Shown: positions 45,495 to 53,996 of the stretch, in pieces
Position numbering within the stretch: position 1 is the stretch's first letter
Layout of the letters: every line of letters starts with the position of its first letter
DNA from: Trichococcus collinsii
GTDB taxonomy: Bacteria > Bacillota > Bacilli > Lactobacillales > Aerococcaceae
NCBI RefSeq assembly: GCF_900107505.1
Contig: NZ_FNQH01000006.1
Span: 38,022 to 102,021 of the forward strand
Reading direction: 5' to 3'
DNA: 64,000 nt
The notes under the pieces: generated by a model
Databases searched by the model: none
Seen by the model: the letters and a program-made list of their open reading frames with translations, nothing else
What the model was told of the DNA's origin: nothing
Position numbers and translations under genes: made by a program

Positions 45495-46817
45495 CTATTT
45501 CTTCGACATATTTGCTGTAACTTTTTCATCAATACGCAGGAATGGTAAATAGATAAATACACTTACCACAATGATCAAAATTTGCAATATCGATGCGCGC
45601 CAATCCCCACCAGTCGCTAAGAAACCTGAAATAACGGGGGGCGTCGTCCATGGAATCAGAACAACAACACGATTAATGAATCCAGCTGCCGTAGCAAAAT
45701 AGGCAACCGTTAACGAGAAAATCGGTGCTAATACAAAGGGAATAATCAAACTGATATTAAAAACAATAGGAAGCCCAAAAATTATGGGTTCACTAATATT
45801 AAAAATTGCCGGCGCAACGGATAATTTAGCAAAATCTTTATAATCTTTCCGACGACTAAAAATAAATATTGCAATCAATAGCGCAATGGTATTCCCTGAT
45901 CCTCCCATGACAGCAAACGTATCTTTGAACGCCATATTGATGATATGCGGGATTTCTTCTTTGTTTGCATATGCCGCCATATTCTCTTGCATATTTTGAA
46001 GCAAGAATGGATCAAGGAGAGAACCAGAGATAACAGCTTGGTGAATACCAAATCCAAAGAATAAGTTTGCTACAGAGGTAATCAATAAGAAACCTGGTAA
46101 GCCTGTCGTAACTTTACTTAAAGGACCAATAATAATCGTTGTGATTAATTCATTTACGTCCATATTAAACATGAGATTGATGGCAAAAGAAACAATGGCA
46201 AAGGAAGTAACAGTTATCATGATTGGAATTAAGGCATCGAATGATTTTAAAACTGCTGGTGGAATATTTCCAGATAATTTGATTTTTAGTTTCTCGTTAC
46301 TTGACAGTTTAATAAACAATTCAGTTGCTAACAATCCTACAAAAATACCGACAAACATACCGGATGCGCCTGTATAAGAAACGGGAATGACACCTGTGAC
46401 TTCGACAGCTTTACTCGCATTTTCTGGTGTAAACATTGTTCTCATAGGTGTTAATACAACGAAAGTTGAAACAGATACAAGAACCGCAGCAATGTGATTT
46501 GTATAATTTCTGCTGATGCACATATGATAAGAAACTGCTGCGACAATCAATAGCGTAGTAATACTTAATGTTCCATTCGCAATGGATACACCGATTTGCT
46601 GAATAGTAGTCAAGGTCTCTGCACTGACTATCTTACCCATGAAGCCTGTGGGTTCTAAAATGACGTAATTGATTAGCGTCACAAACCCGGCCAACATCAT
46701 GAATGGCATAAAAGTCGCAAATGCGTCGCGCAAAGTCCGCAAATGAATTTGATTACCCAGCTTTGTCGCAATCATTCCAAACTTTTCAAATATGATATTC
46801 TTTTTTTTCTCATCCAT
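45495..46817 (-). CDS. PTS EIIC component, lactose/cellobiose family
   Basis: 440-aa membrane permease with about ten helices. Family markers are FATFMPFMMLAGFVTLINYVIL near the start, FGFGIHQAVISGSLLDPF, MGGSGNTIALLIAIF, FNISEPIIFGLPIVFN and PWTTPPVISGFLATGGDWRASILQ. It transports a beta-glucoside while EIIB (absent here) phosphorylates it. The ATG at 46817 has AAGGAG; the longer frame is rejected. A GntR gene follows upstream on the same strand, and a GH1 gene diverges from that. Confidence 0.92.
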   Translation of the reverse strand: MDEKKKNIIFEKFGMIATKLGNQIHLRTLRDAFATFMPFMMLAGFVTLINYVILEPTGFMGKIVSAETLTTIQQIGVSIANGTLSITTLLIVAAVSYHMCISRNYTNHIAAVLVSVSTFVVLTPMRTMFTPENASKAVEVTGVIPVSYTGASGMFVGIFVGLLATELFIKLSSNEKLKIKLSGNIPPAVLKSFDALIPIMITVTSFAIVSFAINLMFNMDVNELITTIIIGPLSKVTTGLPGFLLITSVANLFFGFGIHQAVISGSLLDPFLLQNMQENMAAYANKEEIPHIINMAFKDTFAVMGGSGNTIALLIAIFIFSRRKDYKDFAKLSVAPAIFNISEPIIFGLPIVFNISLIIPFVLAPIFSLTVAYFATAAGFINRVVVLIPWTTPPVISGFLATGGDWRASILQILIIVVSVFIYLPFLRIDEKVTANMSKK

Positions 46818-46961
46818 ATAAACACTCCTTTTTGTCCTTTGTAAGCGATATCCTTTTGCTACAAACCAATAATACAACTCTTTATTATAAAAGTAAACTT
46901 CTTTTTTCAAAGTTATATATTTTTGTATAAAAAAACAACCCAGTAGGTCGTTTTCAGATCA

Positions 46962-47675
46962 TTAATTTTCAACGAATACAGCTTCAAAGATGAAATCCTT
47001 ATATAGGTGCCTGGACAAGGAATACTCAAAAGGGACACCAGTTGACAGCGAAACGACTTTATCTACTTCAATCATAAAATCCCCTTTTTCAATATGTAAG
47101 ATTCGGGCGTCAAATTCTGTCGCTACATCCCCTTTTATCCATATATGTGAGTCTTTAATTTTCAAATGAAGTTCCTCAGTGATGTACGAGTAGATAGATT
47201 TTTTCAAATGTTTGGGTTCAAGTCCTGGGATGATGGACAACGGCATAAATGTCTGCTCGATTGAATACGGTTGATTATCAATAAAGCGACTTCTGATAAT
47301 ATTGTAAACATAATCTTTTGAGCTGATTTTAAGCAGATCTGCTACCTTTTCAGACGGAAGTTCGATTGAAAAATTATGAATTTCAGACTTAACATGCTCT
47401 TCTCCCACTACACTAAATAGTCCTTCGTTTGGTCCAAAAACTTTGGAATTATCAATGGGCGCCCTTATAACTTCAGTTCCAAACCCACTTCTGCTTCTTA
47501 ATACTCCTTCAGAAACGAGCAAATCAAGACCTTTTTTGACCGTGAGTTTGCTTGTTTTGTACTCTTCTGCAAGTTCTCCCCCTGCTGGCAGCTTTTCTCC
47601 GATAGAATAATAACCATTCATAATTTTTTCTTTGATGTCTAAATAGATTTCCATATATTTTGGAATCTTTTTCAT
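46962..47675 (-). CDS. GntR-family regulator (HutC/UTRA type)
   Basis: 237-aa regulator. The N-terminal winged helix (YLDIKEKIMNGYYSIGEKLPAGGELAEEYKTSKLTVKKGLDLLVSEGVLRSRSGFGTEV) is followed by a UTRA effector domain that opens with phosphosugar-type residues (about 90-235). It has an AGGTGAT site. It sits between a PTS permease gene (same strand) and a divergent GH1 gene and likely represses both until a phospho-beta-glucoside appears. Confidence 0.9.
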   Translation of the reverse strand: MKKIPKYMEIYLDIKEKIMNGYYSIGEKLPAGGELAEEYKTSKLTVKKGLDLLVSEGVLRSRSGFGTEVIRAPIDNSKVFGPNEGLFSVVGEEHVKSEIHNFSIELPSEKVADLLKISSKDYVYNIIRSRFIDNQPYSIEQTFMPLSIIPGLEPKHLKKSIYSYITEELHLKIKDSHIWIKGDVATEFDARILHIEKGDFMIEVDKVVSLSTGVPFEYSLSRHLYKDFIFEAVFVEN

Positions 47676-47698
47676 TACCTATCACCTGACCTTTTAAT

Positions 47699-47720
47699 AA
47701 GTATAGTTCACAGTATACTT
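47699..47720. promoter_or_regulatory. Inverted repeat in the GntR/GH1 promoter region
   Basis: AAGTATA (47699-47705) and TATACTT (47714-47720) flank an 8-bp spacer, 24 bp upstream of the GntR start. It is a plausible GntR operator controlling the divergent genes. Confidence 0.5.
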
Positions 47721-47851
47721 TAACACAAAACCGGTATAAATTCCTACATAAAAATATAGCTATCTCCAAAAGATATACACTTTTTAAAATAAGTATTTAT
47801 TTTTATTGGAGGGAGTGTTATTATGATGTTGTCATACAAGGAGGAATAGAA

Positions 47852-49270
47852 ATGAATACACAAAAATTATCTTTCCCGCAAGATTTTTGGTGGGGCTCTG
47901 CATGGTCAGCGGAACAGGCTGAAGGCAGAGGAGAAACAGGAAAAGCTGAAACAGTTTGGGAAAGATGGTATAAAGAACAACCTTATCGTTTTTATCAAGG
48001 GATAGGTTCAGAAATAACGACTGATCACATCCACCAATACAAGGAAGATGTACAGTTAATGAAACAAACTGGGCATAATTCGTTCCGTGTTTCCATTTCT
48101 TGGGCAAGAATGTTCCCGAATGATGGCACTGGAGAAGTGAATCCTAAAGCAATCGCTTTTTATAGAGATCTGTTTGAGGAAATGAATCAAAATGATATTA
48201 AGGTTTTTGCAAATCTTTATCATTTTGATATGCCTGCTAAATTGCAAGATAGAGGCGGTTGGGAATCTCGCCAAGTTGTTGATGCATACGTAAATTATGC
48301 TGATACGTGTTTCAAAGAGTTTGGTGACTTAGTTTATCACTGGTTCACCTTTAACGAACCGCTTGGCCCTATATTAGGTTCCTATCTGGAAGATTTTCAT
48401 TATCCCAATATTGTTGATTTTAAAAGAGGCGCTCAAGCTGCTTTCTTTACCATTTTATCTCACGCTAAAGCGGTTGAGGCTTTCAAAAAATATAATCTAA
48501 CCAGCAAAATTGGTGTTATTCTCAATTTGAGCCCAACATTTCCGAGAAGCCAGAACCCAGCTGACGTCAAAGCTGCTGAAATCGCTGACCTGTTCTATAC
48601 AAGAAGTTTTCTTGATCCAATGGTTAAAGGAACGTTCCCTGAAAAACTAGTGGATCTATTAAAGGATCATGATCAAATGCCTGTCGATTTTACAGAATCA
48701 GATTTGGCATGTATCGCTGAAAACACTGCACAAATATTAGGATTGAATTACTATGAACCACGTCGTGTAAAAGCTCGGCTAACAGCGGTTAACACAGAAG
48801 GTCCTTTTTTCCCAGAGTGGTTCTTTGAAAATCACATTATGCCCGGACGCCGGATGAATGAATACAGAGGCTGGGAGATTTATGAAAAAGGCATCCACGA
48901 TTTATGTATGGATATTAAAGATAATTACGGTAATATTGAATCGTTCATTTCTGAAAATGGTATGGGTGTTGCAGACGAAGAACGCTTTATGGATGAGAAT
49001 GGACAAGTCATTGACGCATATCGTATTGCGTTCATCAAAGACCACTTGGCTTATTTATGGAAAGCAATTGATGACGGATGCAACATTAAGGGATACCACT
49101 TATGGACATTCATCGATTGCTGGTCTTGGATTAATTCTTACAAAAATCGTTATGGGCTAGTTTCTTTAGATTTAGCAACTCAAAAACGTACAATCAAGAA
49201 AAGTGGAGAATTTTATAAAAAACTAAGTGATGAAAATGGTTTTGATTATGACGTGGATTTGTTCGTGTAG
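47852..49270 (+). CDS. GH1 6-phospho-beta-glycosidase
   Basis: 472-aa GH1 enzyme. The acid/base Glu is in HWFTFNEPLGPILG (about residue 170), and the nucleophile Glu in ESFISENGMGV (about 369). The opening FPQDFWWGSAWSAEQAEG and the SRYGLVSLD-type C-terminal region (NRYGLVSLD) are typical. It hydrolyses phosphorylated disaccharides delivered by a PTS. AAGGAGG precedes the ATG. It diverges from the GntR gene. 6-phospho-beta-glucoside is more likely than 6-phospho-galactoside, but not certain. Confidence 0.92.
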   Translation: MNTQKLSFPQDFWWGSAWSAEQAEGRGETGKAETVWERWYKEQPYRFYQGIGSEITTDHIHQYKEDVQLMKQTGHNSFRVSISWARMFPNDGTGEVNPKAIAFYRDLFEEMNQNDIKVFANLYHFDMPAKLQDRGGWESRQVVDAYVNYADTCFKEFGDLVYHWFTFNEPLGPILGSYLEDFHYPNIVDFKRGAQAAFFTILSHAKAVEAFKKYNLTSKIGVILNLSPTFPRSQNPADVKAAEIADLFYTRSFLDPMVKGTFPEKLVDLLKDHDQMPVDFTESDLACIAENTAQILGLNYYEPRRVKARLTAVNTEGPFFPEWFFENHIMPGRRMNEYRGWEIYEKGIHDLCMDIKDNYGNIESFISENGMGVADEERFMDENGQVIDAYRIAFIKDHLAYLWKAIDDGCNIKGYHLWTFIDCWSWINSYKNRYGLVSLDLATQKRTIKKSGEFYKKLSDENGFDYDVDLFV

Positions 49271-49344
49271 ACATTCGTGGTCGGTAGTCATCGCAGTCAT
49301 TGGTGTCATTTCTGGAACTAGAGGATAAACAAGATTCCTCATTG

Positions 49345-49556
49345 CTACACCCATAGACATCCTGCAAAAACAATATCCCAGTAAAATTGTCGCTCTGATT
49401 GGAATTGATCTGGCTGCATACAGCCTGAAATATCATTCCAAAACGATCAGAAAAAATGTGACCATCCCCGAATGGTTGGCTGATTTGGCATCTGAGGAGA
49501 ACATCAATTTTTCACAGACTCTAACGGATGCTTTGAAGGAAAAATTGCGGGTATGA
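49345..49556 (+). pseudogene. hicB antitoxin 3' remnant
   Basis: The frame ending at 49556 reads IDLAAYSLKYHSKTIRKN, then VTIPEWLADLASEENINFS, then QTLTDALKEKLRV. This is the C-terminal, ribbon-helix-helix part of HicB-type antitoxins (NVTIPxWL...INFSQxLxEALKEKL). There is no start codon or upstream HicA, and no intact N-terminal RNase H-like domain, so only the tail survives. It lies between the GH1 gene and repeat array B. Confidence 0.65.
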
Positions 49557-49571
49557 TTCCGCCCTGCTCTT

Positions 49572-49698
49572 CTCCGGTTAGGCTGTTTTCATCGAAGTTG
49601 GGGTTCGTTTTCCTTGCCCACTTCCGATTAGCCAGCTCTAACCGGAGGTGAACAGCATTTGGATCGCCCAATCTCCGGCGAAACGCCCCTCGCCGGAG
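49572..49698. repeat. Palindrome array B (three units, 50-51 bp period)
   Basis: Units start at 49572, 49622 and 49673, each 26 bp. The third is the best match (CTCCGG...CCGGAG). It lies about 100 bp from the 3' end of the mmuM gene, beyond its terminator, in the 527-bp GH1-mmuM gap. Confidence 0.85.
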
Positions 49699-49726
49699 AT
49701 CGGAGATAGCAAACGGTAAAACACAA

Positions 49727-49763
49727 AAACCTATCATCCTCTTGTTTGTGGGATGATAGGTTT
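49727..49763 (-). terminator. Terminator after mmuM
   Basis: AAACCTATCATCC (49727-49739) pairs perfectly with GGATGATAGGTTT (49751-49763). Confidence 0.88.
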
Positions 49764-49797
49764 ATTTTTACTGATTTCGATAAATAACTGATACCTA

Positions 49798-50718
49798 CTA
49801 AAGAACTGCAGCGAAGGTTTCCTTCAACAGCTTGATTTCTTTGGCTGATGTGCAGCAACAGCCGCCGATCCATTTGCAGCCCAATCCGTGCCACTTCAAA
49901 GCTTCATTTGAGAACACTTCGTCCACCGCATGACTGTGTGTCCATACTTTTGTCGTGGCATCGTATGTCGCTCCCGAATTTGGATAAGCGACCAAAGGCT
50001 TTGTCGCAATTTCCTTCAGATATTCCAAAGCCGGCAAGACCAAATCAGGCTGCACGCAATTGACGCCGTAAGCAATGATTTGCTCGGACGACTCTGCCAA
50101 TAGCTGGAATACACGCAGATCGGTACCGTCACATAAATGGTGCGCGTCGTTCAAGGTTACCGTCAGCCAGGCTGAAGCCTTGGGATGTTGGACCAGCAAT
50201 TCAATCAGAGCCTGAATTTCCGTTAAATCCGGAATGGTTTCGATGGCCAGCAGATCAGCCCCTGCTTCCAGCAACAGTTCTAGCCTTTCACGGTGGAAAT
50301 CAACCAATTCGGTTTGCGCCAGACCGTAATTGCCCCGATACTCAGAGCCGTCCGCCAAATAGGCACCGTATGGCCCGACCGAAGCCGCCACCCATTTTTC
50401 TTGTGTGCCTTGGCTTTTTGTCTGGGCTTGTTTCGCAAGCTCGACCGTTCTTTTGATCAAAGCTCGGCTTTCCTCGGTTGTGTGGCCCAAACGCTCAAAC
50501 CCGGCTACCGTCGCTTGATAGCTCGCTGTGATGGCAATGTTTGCCCCTACATCGTAATAGTTCTGATGCACTTTTTCGATTTTATCCGGTTCATTCACTA
50601 ATGCTTTTGCGGTCCATAACGCGTCATTCAGGTCCAAGCCTTGTTCTTCCAGCCCTAGGGACATGGAGCCATCGATGAGGATTACTTTTTGATTCTTTTG
50701 CCACTCTTTAAAATTCAT
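49798..50718 (-). CDS. mmuM: Homocysteine S-methyltransferase
   Basis: 306-aa Zn-dependent enzyme that methylates homocysteine with S-methylmethionine, giving two methionines. It has the family start LIDGSMSLGLEEQGLD, the first Zn Cys in YGVNCVQPD (about residue 222) and the Cys pair in IGGCCCTSAKEI (about 288). The ATG at 50718 is spaced properly from AGGTGA; an ATG four codons upstream lies further inside the permease gene. It overlaps the permease by 11 bp, and both are read from a Met-type T-box leader. Confidence 0.92.
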   Translation of the reverse strand: MNFKEWQKNQKVILIDGSMSLGLEEQGLDLNDALWTAKALVNEPDKIEKVHQNYYDVGANIAITASYQATVAGFERLGHTTEESRALIKRTVELAKQAQTKSQGTQEKWVAASVGPYGAYLADGSEYRGNYGLAQTELVDFHRERLELLLEAGADLLAIETIPDLTEIQALIELLVQHPKASAWLTVTLNDAHHLCDGTDLRVFQLLAESSEQIIAYGVNCVQPDLVLPALEYLKEIATKPLVAYPNSGATYDATTKVWTHSHAVDEVFSNEALKWHGLGCKWIGGCCCTSAKEIKLLKETFAAVL

Positions 50719-52117
50719 CGGTAAGCTCACCTACCTCTGGATTTCCGACTACTACGGAAGCCTTTTTGCTGAAGAATAATTGGTAATAAAAGAAGCACAA
50801 GATTGTGAATGGAATGCCGATGATCAAGGCAATCCGCTGGTTCGGATCAAAAGCGATGCCGATGATCGATACGGAACAAAGGATAATGACGAGCCAAGGA
50901 ACAATCGGATAGAATGGCGTTTTGTAATCCAATGCCTCAAGCTTATGACCCGATTTCAGGTACTGCTTTCGGAAATTCAATTGTGCCCAAGCGATGCTCA
51001 ACCAAACCGCCACGACAGCGAATGCCGAGATGGAAACCAAAGCCAAATACACGGTGTCTGCGGAATAAATGCTGGAAAACAGCGAGAGCAGTCCGCCCAA
51101 AATGGTCAGCAGCAACCCATAGATCGGCAAGCCGCGCTTGGATAATTTGGCGAAGCGTTTCGGCAACGTTCCTGCATTGGCCAGCGACCAAAGCATTCTT
51201 GATGCTGCGTAAACACCTGAGTTTGCGCCGGAAAGAACTACAGTAATCAGGACGAGGTTCATGATGTCTGCGGCGTAGGGGATACCCATCAAATTCAGGA
51301 TGACGGTCACTGGACTTTCATCCAAGTTAGCCGCAGAATCCGGAAGTAGCACACCGATCACAACAATCGTCCCGATGAAAAGAACCACCAGAATGACGAT
51401 TGTCTGCAGGATTGCTTTCGGGATATTTTTCTTGGGGTTTGTCGTTTCGCCAGCGGCTACGCCGATCAATTCCGCTCCGGAAAAAGCGAAGTTAGCCGAC
51501 AGTATCGCCAAGAATACGGATCCTGCGCCTTTCGGGAACCAACCATTTTCCGTCAAATGGCTGAAAAGTGGTGCTGACGAATTTCCTTCAATCGGTATAA
51601 ATCCAAAAATACCACCCAGACCCAGGATAAGGAAAATTGCCAGTGCCAGCACTTTGATCAATGACATCCAAAATTCGCTGACGGAAAACCAATGCACATC
51701 AATAATGTTTGAGAGTAAAATAATGCCTATGAAAAAGATGCACCAGACCCAAGTAGGAATGCCAGAAAACCAACGTTGCGATAAAATCGCCAAAGTGATG
51801 AATTGCGATCCCAATGCCACTGTCCACGTTAACCAATAAAGCCAAGCCACCACGAAACCTGCTCCGGGATGGATATATTTTGAAGCGTAGTTGTGGAATG
51901 AACTCGTACTAGGCTCGTGAACCGACAATTCGCCCAAGCACATCATGACCAACGTCACCAAAAATGCCCCGATCAAATATGCAATGATTGTTCCGATCGA
52001 ACCCGTCGTTTGAATCAAATACCCCGAACTCAAAAAGATTCCGGTTCCTATAACTCCACCCAATGAAAGCATAACTAAATGCTTTGATGTCATTTCCCTT
52101 ACAAATGATTGCTCCAT
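50708..52117 (-). CDS. mmuP: Amino acid permease, probable S-methylmethionine transporter
   Basis: 469-aa APC-family permease with about twelve helices. The N-terminal motif HLVMLSLGGVIGTGIFLSSGYLIQTTG is typical of the AAT group, and SFHNYASKYIHPGAGFVVAWLYWLTW and FSGAELIGVAAGETTNPKKNIPKAI follow. S-methylmethionine as substrate is inferred from the overlapping mmuM gene and the Met T-box. The ATG at 52117 follows GGAGGG; an in-frame TTG at 52216 lies inside the T-box and is rejected. Confidence 0.88.
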   Translation of the reverse strand: MEQSFVREMTSKHLVMLSLGGVIGTGIFLSSGYLIQTTGSIGTIIAYLIGAFLVTLVMMCLGELSVHEPSTSSFHNYASKYIHPGAGFVVAWLYWLTWTVALGSQFITLAILSQRWFSGIPTWVWCIFFIGIILLSNIIDVHWFSVSEFWMSLIKVLALAIFLILGLGGIFGFIPIEGNSSAPLFSHLTENGWFPKGAGSVFLAILSANFAFSGAELIGVAAGETTNPKKNIPKAILQTIVILVVLFIGTIVVIGVLLPDSAANLDESPVTVILNLMGIPYAADIMNLVLITVVLSGANSGVYAASRMLWSLANAGTLPKRFAKLSKRGLPIYGLLLTILGGLLSLFSSIYSADTVYLALVSISAFAVVAVWLSIAWAQLNFRKQYLKSGHKLEALDYKTPFYPIVPWLVIILCSVSIIGIAFDPNQRIALIIGIPFTILCFFYYQLFFSKKASVVVGNPEVGELTDEF

Positions 52118-52152
52118 AAAATTTTCCCTCCAAAAATGTATTAAAAATATAT

Positions 52153-52395
52153 AAAAAAAAGCACTCCCCCTATAGAAAGGGCGAATGCTCGCGTTACCAC
52201 CTTTGTTCATAATCAAAAAGATTATCTCAGCAAGGGACTGTCATCCCTTCACGCGCTATCGGGCGTAACCGTCACCTGCTAAGTTTCCCTCACATGCGAT
52301 AACTCAAAGACCATTTTCGCTAATTCCGAAACATCTGCTTTCACCATTCGCAGACTCGCTGTGGATTCTTTCTTAACTACTTTTCTCATCAAAGT
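52153..52395 (-). promoter_or_regulatory. T-box leader of mmuP-mmuM (probably Met-tRNA)
   Basis: The minus strand has the T-box core AGGTGGTAACGCG (52190-52202), then a terminator GCATTCGCCC/GGGGGAGTGC followed by eight T (52153-52188). In Stem I, GAAA precedes ATG (52312-52314), matching the GAA-N-specifier layout of the other T-box here. AUG is the Met codon, which fits the methionine-salvage genes it controls. The specifier call is inference. Confidence 0.88.
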
Positions 52396-52500
52396 TTCAT
52401 ATATTTTTAATAAATATACAAGAATCATCGGCGGTTGTCAATTAATTTGTGAAATATTTTGTGCTTACTTTCATTCTTGTTGTTTTGGGATGGTGTTGTG

Positions 52501-52679
52501 ATGGTTTTGTGTGGCGGCGGCCGGAGATGGCGGTCCGTTCTTACGCTGTCATCCGGCCAAGCGGTTGTGGCCGGAGCTACGGTACAGATCACGTCGCTCT
52601 GCTCCGGGGGGGAGGCCTTCGTCGGAGGACGGGTTCGCAATCAACTGCTCTCCTCCGTACAGTCATTCCCTCACCGGAG
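52501..52679. repeat. Palindrome array C (three units plus a degenerate fourth)
   Basis: Units start at 52551, 52602 and about 52653. A degenerate unit at 52501 keeps only the right arm (GGCCGGAG). Spacing is 50-52 bp. It lies beyond the terminator of the SDR gene that ends at 52762, within the 644-bp region also holding the T-box. Confidence 0.82.
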
Positions 52680-52700
52680 GAGAGCAACCAGGTATTATAA

Positions 52701-52750
52701 AACAGCAAGCCCGCTGCACCGAAATGAAACGGCGCAGCAGGCTTGCTGTT
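52701..52750 (-). terminator. Terminator after the SDR gene
   Basis: AACAGCAAGCCCGCTGC (52701-52717) pairs with GCAGCAGGCTTGCTGTT (52734-52750) with one mismatch. TTTTAT follows on the minus strand. Confidence 0.85.
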
Positions 52751-52761
52751 ACTCATCTTTA

Positions 52762-53508
52762 TTACCAAGGCTGAATTGTCGGTCCGATGGTAAACTCGTT
52801 TACGTTGGTATCCTCGGGCTGATCGATCGCGAAAGCGACCACATTGGCTACCCGATCTGGGCTGATGCCATACTGTTTATAAATGATCCCCATATCTTTG
52901 GCGATCTTATCGTCGCTGATGGTTTCCAGCAATTCCGTGTTGATTGCGGCCGGATAGATTGTGGCCGTTCTGATGTTGGTGCCCTCCATCGCGGATTCCA
53001 TGCGCAGCACTTCCATCAGATCGCGAACTGCCCATTTTGTGGCGCCATAAACTGCTCCGCCTGGATATGCTTTAAGGCCCGCAACAGATGATGTGGTGAT
53101 GACATGACCGGATTTCTGTTTCACGAATTCTGGCAGGACCGCTTCGATCCCGTTAAGCACGCCTTTGATGTTGACGTCCACCATCAGATGCCAGTCCTTT
53201 GTTTTCAGCTTCGATAAAGGCGAATTCGGCATCACGCCCGCATTCAGGAAAATGACATCCACTCTACCAAATTTTTCTTTTGCCAGATCGACCAGTTTTT
53301 TATTGTCTTCGATTTTGGTGACGTCCGTAACGTGGTAAACAGCTTCCCCGCCAGCCTGAACGATTTCATCAACCAATTTCCGCAAATGCTCTTCTCTGCG
53401 CGCTCCCAAAACCAACTTGGCTCCTTTACTCGCCAACAGTCGCGCTGTCGCCTCGCCGATCCCTGAAGAAGCTCCCGTGATGATTACTACTTTGTCTTTG
53501 ATTGCCAT
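52762..53508 (-). CDS. SDR-family oxidoreductase
   Basis: 248-aa NAD(P)-dependent short-chain dehydrogenase of the YdfG/serine dehydrogenase-like group. The cofactor motif is KVVIITGASSGIGEAT, NAGV in VIFLNAGVMPNSP, and catalytic Ser/Tyr/Lys in VITTSSVAGLKAYPGGAVYGATKWAVRDL. Members reduce small 3-hydroxy acids, aldehydes or ketones. The ATG at 53508 is chosen over an upstream ATG because AAAGGATG precedes it. It is monocistronic, with a long leader starting near a possible MerR-type promoter at 53630-53660. Confidence 0.9.
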   Translation of the reverse strand: MAIKDKVVIITGASSGIGEATARLLASKGAKLVLGARREEHLRKLVDEIVQAGGEAVYHVTDVTKIEDNKKLVDLAKEKFGRVDVIFLNAGVMPNSPLSKLKTKDWHLMVDVNIKGVLNGIEAVLPEFVKQKSGHVITTSSVAGLKAYPGGAVYGATKWAVRDLMEVLRMESAMEGTNIRTATIYPAAINTELLETISDDKIAKDMGIIYKQYGISPDRVANVVAFAIDQPEDTNVNEFTIGPTIQPW

Positions 53509-53629
53509 TATCTTCATCCTTTCCGTCTTGACCCGGAGTATTCCAATAATAATCGAACAGTCGCACTCTCTTGCCAGCGGTATGTTCATTTCTATTATAC
53601 CACCGGGTACTTGTTATAGGCTTATTAGA

Positions 53630-53660
53630 ACCTTACTCCTTAACCTCAAGGTGAAGTCAA
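53630..53660 (-). promoter_or_regulatory. Possible MerR-type promoter of the SDR gene
   Basis: On the minus strand TTGACT (53655-53660) and a weak -10 TAAGGT (53630-53635) are 19 bp apart. The spacer holds the dyad CCTTGAGGTTAAGG (53638-53651). The dyad differs from the TGGAGT-type sites, so another MerR-family protein is implied. Confidence 0.4.
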
Positions 53661-53691
53661 GGGATAGCAGTTGGAAATTCAGAGCGGTGTC

Positions 53692-53717
53692 CTCCGATGA
53701 ATAGGCTCTCGCCGGGA
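53692..53717. repeat. Solitary 26-bp palindrome unit
   Basis: Single CTCCGA...GCCGGGA unit of the same family as the arrays, 136 bp before array D. It may be the trace of a decayed array. Confidence 0.55.
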
Positions 53718-53737
53718 ATTCGGCTTCATATTTGAAA

Positions 53738-53960
53738 CCATCATTACCGCAAACCACAAAAAGGAGTGCTCAGCTGGTTGGCGAGCACTCCTCTATTACT
53801 TAGTGAAGCTCGTTTGCCTTCGCTGTCCTCCGGTGAAGGGGCTTTGGTCGGAGCTGGGATCTTGTTCGCTGACTGTTCTCCGGTTAACCGGTCCCCACCG
53901 GAGTACAGCACCGGTATCTCAGCTCTCCTCCGGCCAGCAGCTCCTCACCGGAAGAGAGCT
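53738..53960. repeat. Palindrome array D within a 220-bp duplicated element
   Basis: Units start at 53828, 53878 and 53928, exactly 50 bp apart. Upstream is a hairpin AGGAGTGCTC/GAGCACTCCT (53762-53792) that reads as a terminator on the minus strand, followed by TTTTTGTGG. The whole block (hairpin, linker and three units) recurs with high similarity at 57428-57655. It lies 43 bp beyond the 3' end of the alpha/beta hydrolase gene. Confidence 0.88.
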
Positions 53961-53996
53961 ACTACAAATCCTCTATTGCCAAAATTTAACCATGGA

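Noticed and set aside
50708..52216. Longer mmuP frame starting with TTG at 52216
   Set aside because: It begins inside the T-box and reads through the terminator hairpin; the ATG at 52117 has GGAGGG and the correct N-terminal permease motif.
52153..52395. SAM or other methionine riboswitch upstream of mmuP
   Set aside because: The T-box core AGGTGGTAACGCG and the matching terminator are present; no S-box or SMK-box layout is visible.
53828..53953. CRISPR-like array: three 26-bp repeats with 24-nt spacers, and five similar arrays elsewhere
   Set aside because: Only the arms of the units are conserved, not the whole repeat; the spacers of arrays D and E are alike instead of unique; there are at most four units and no cas genes are in the window.
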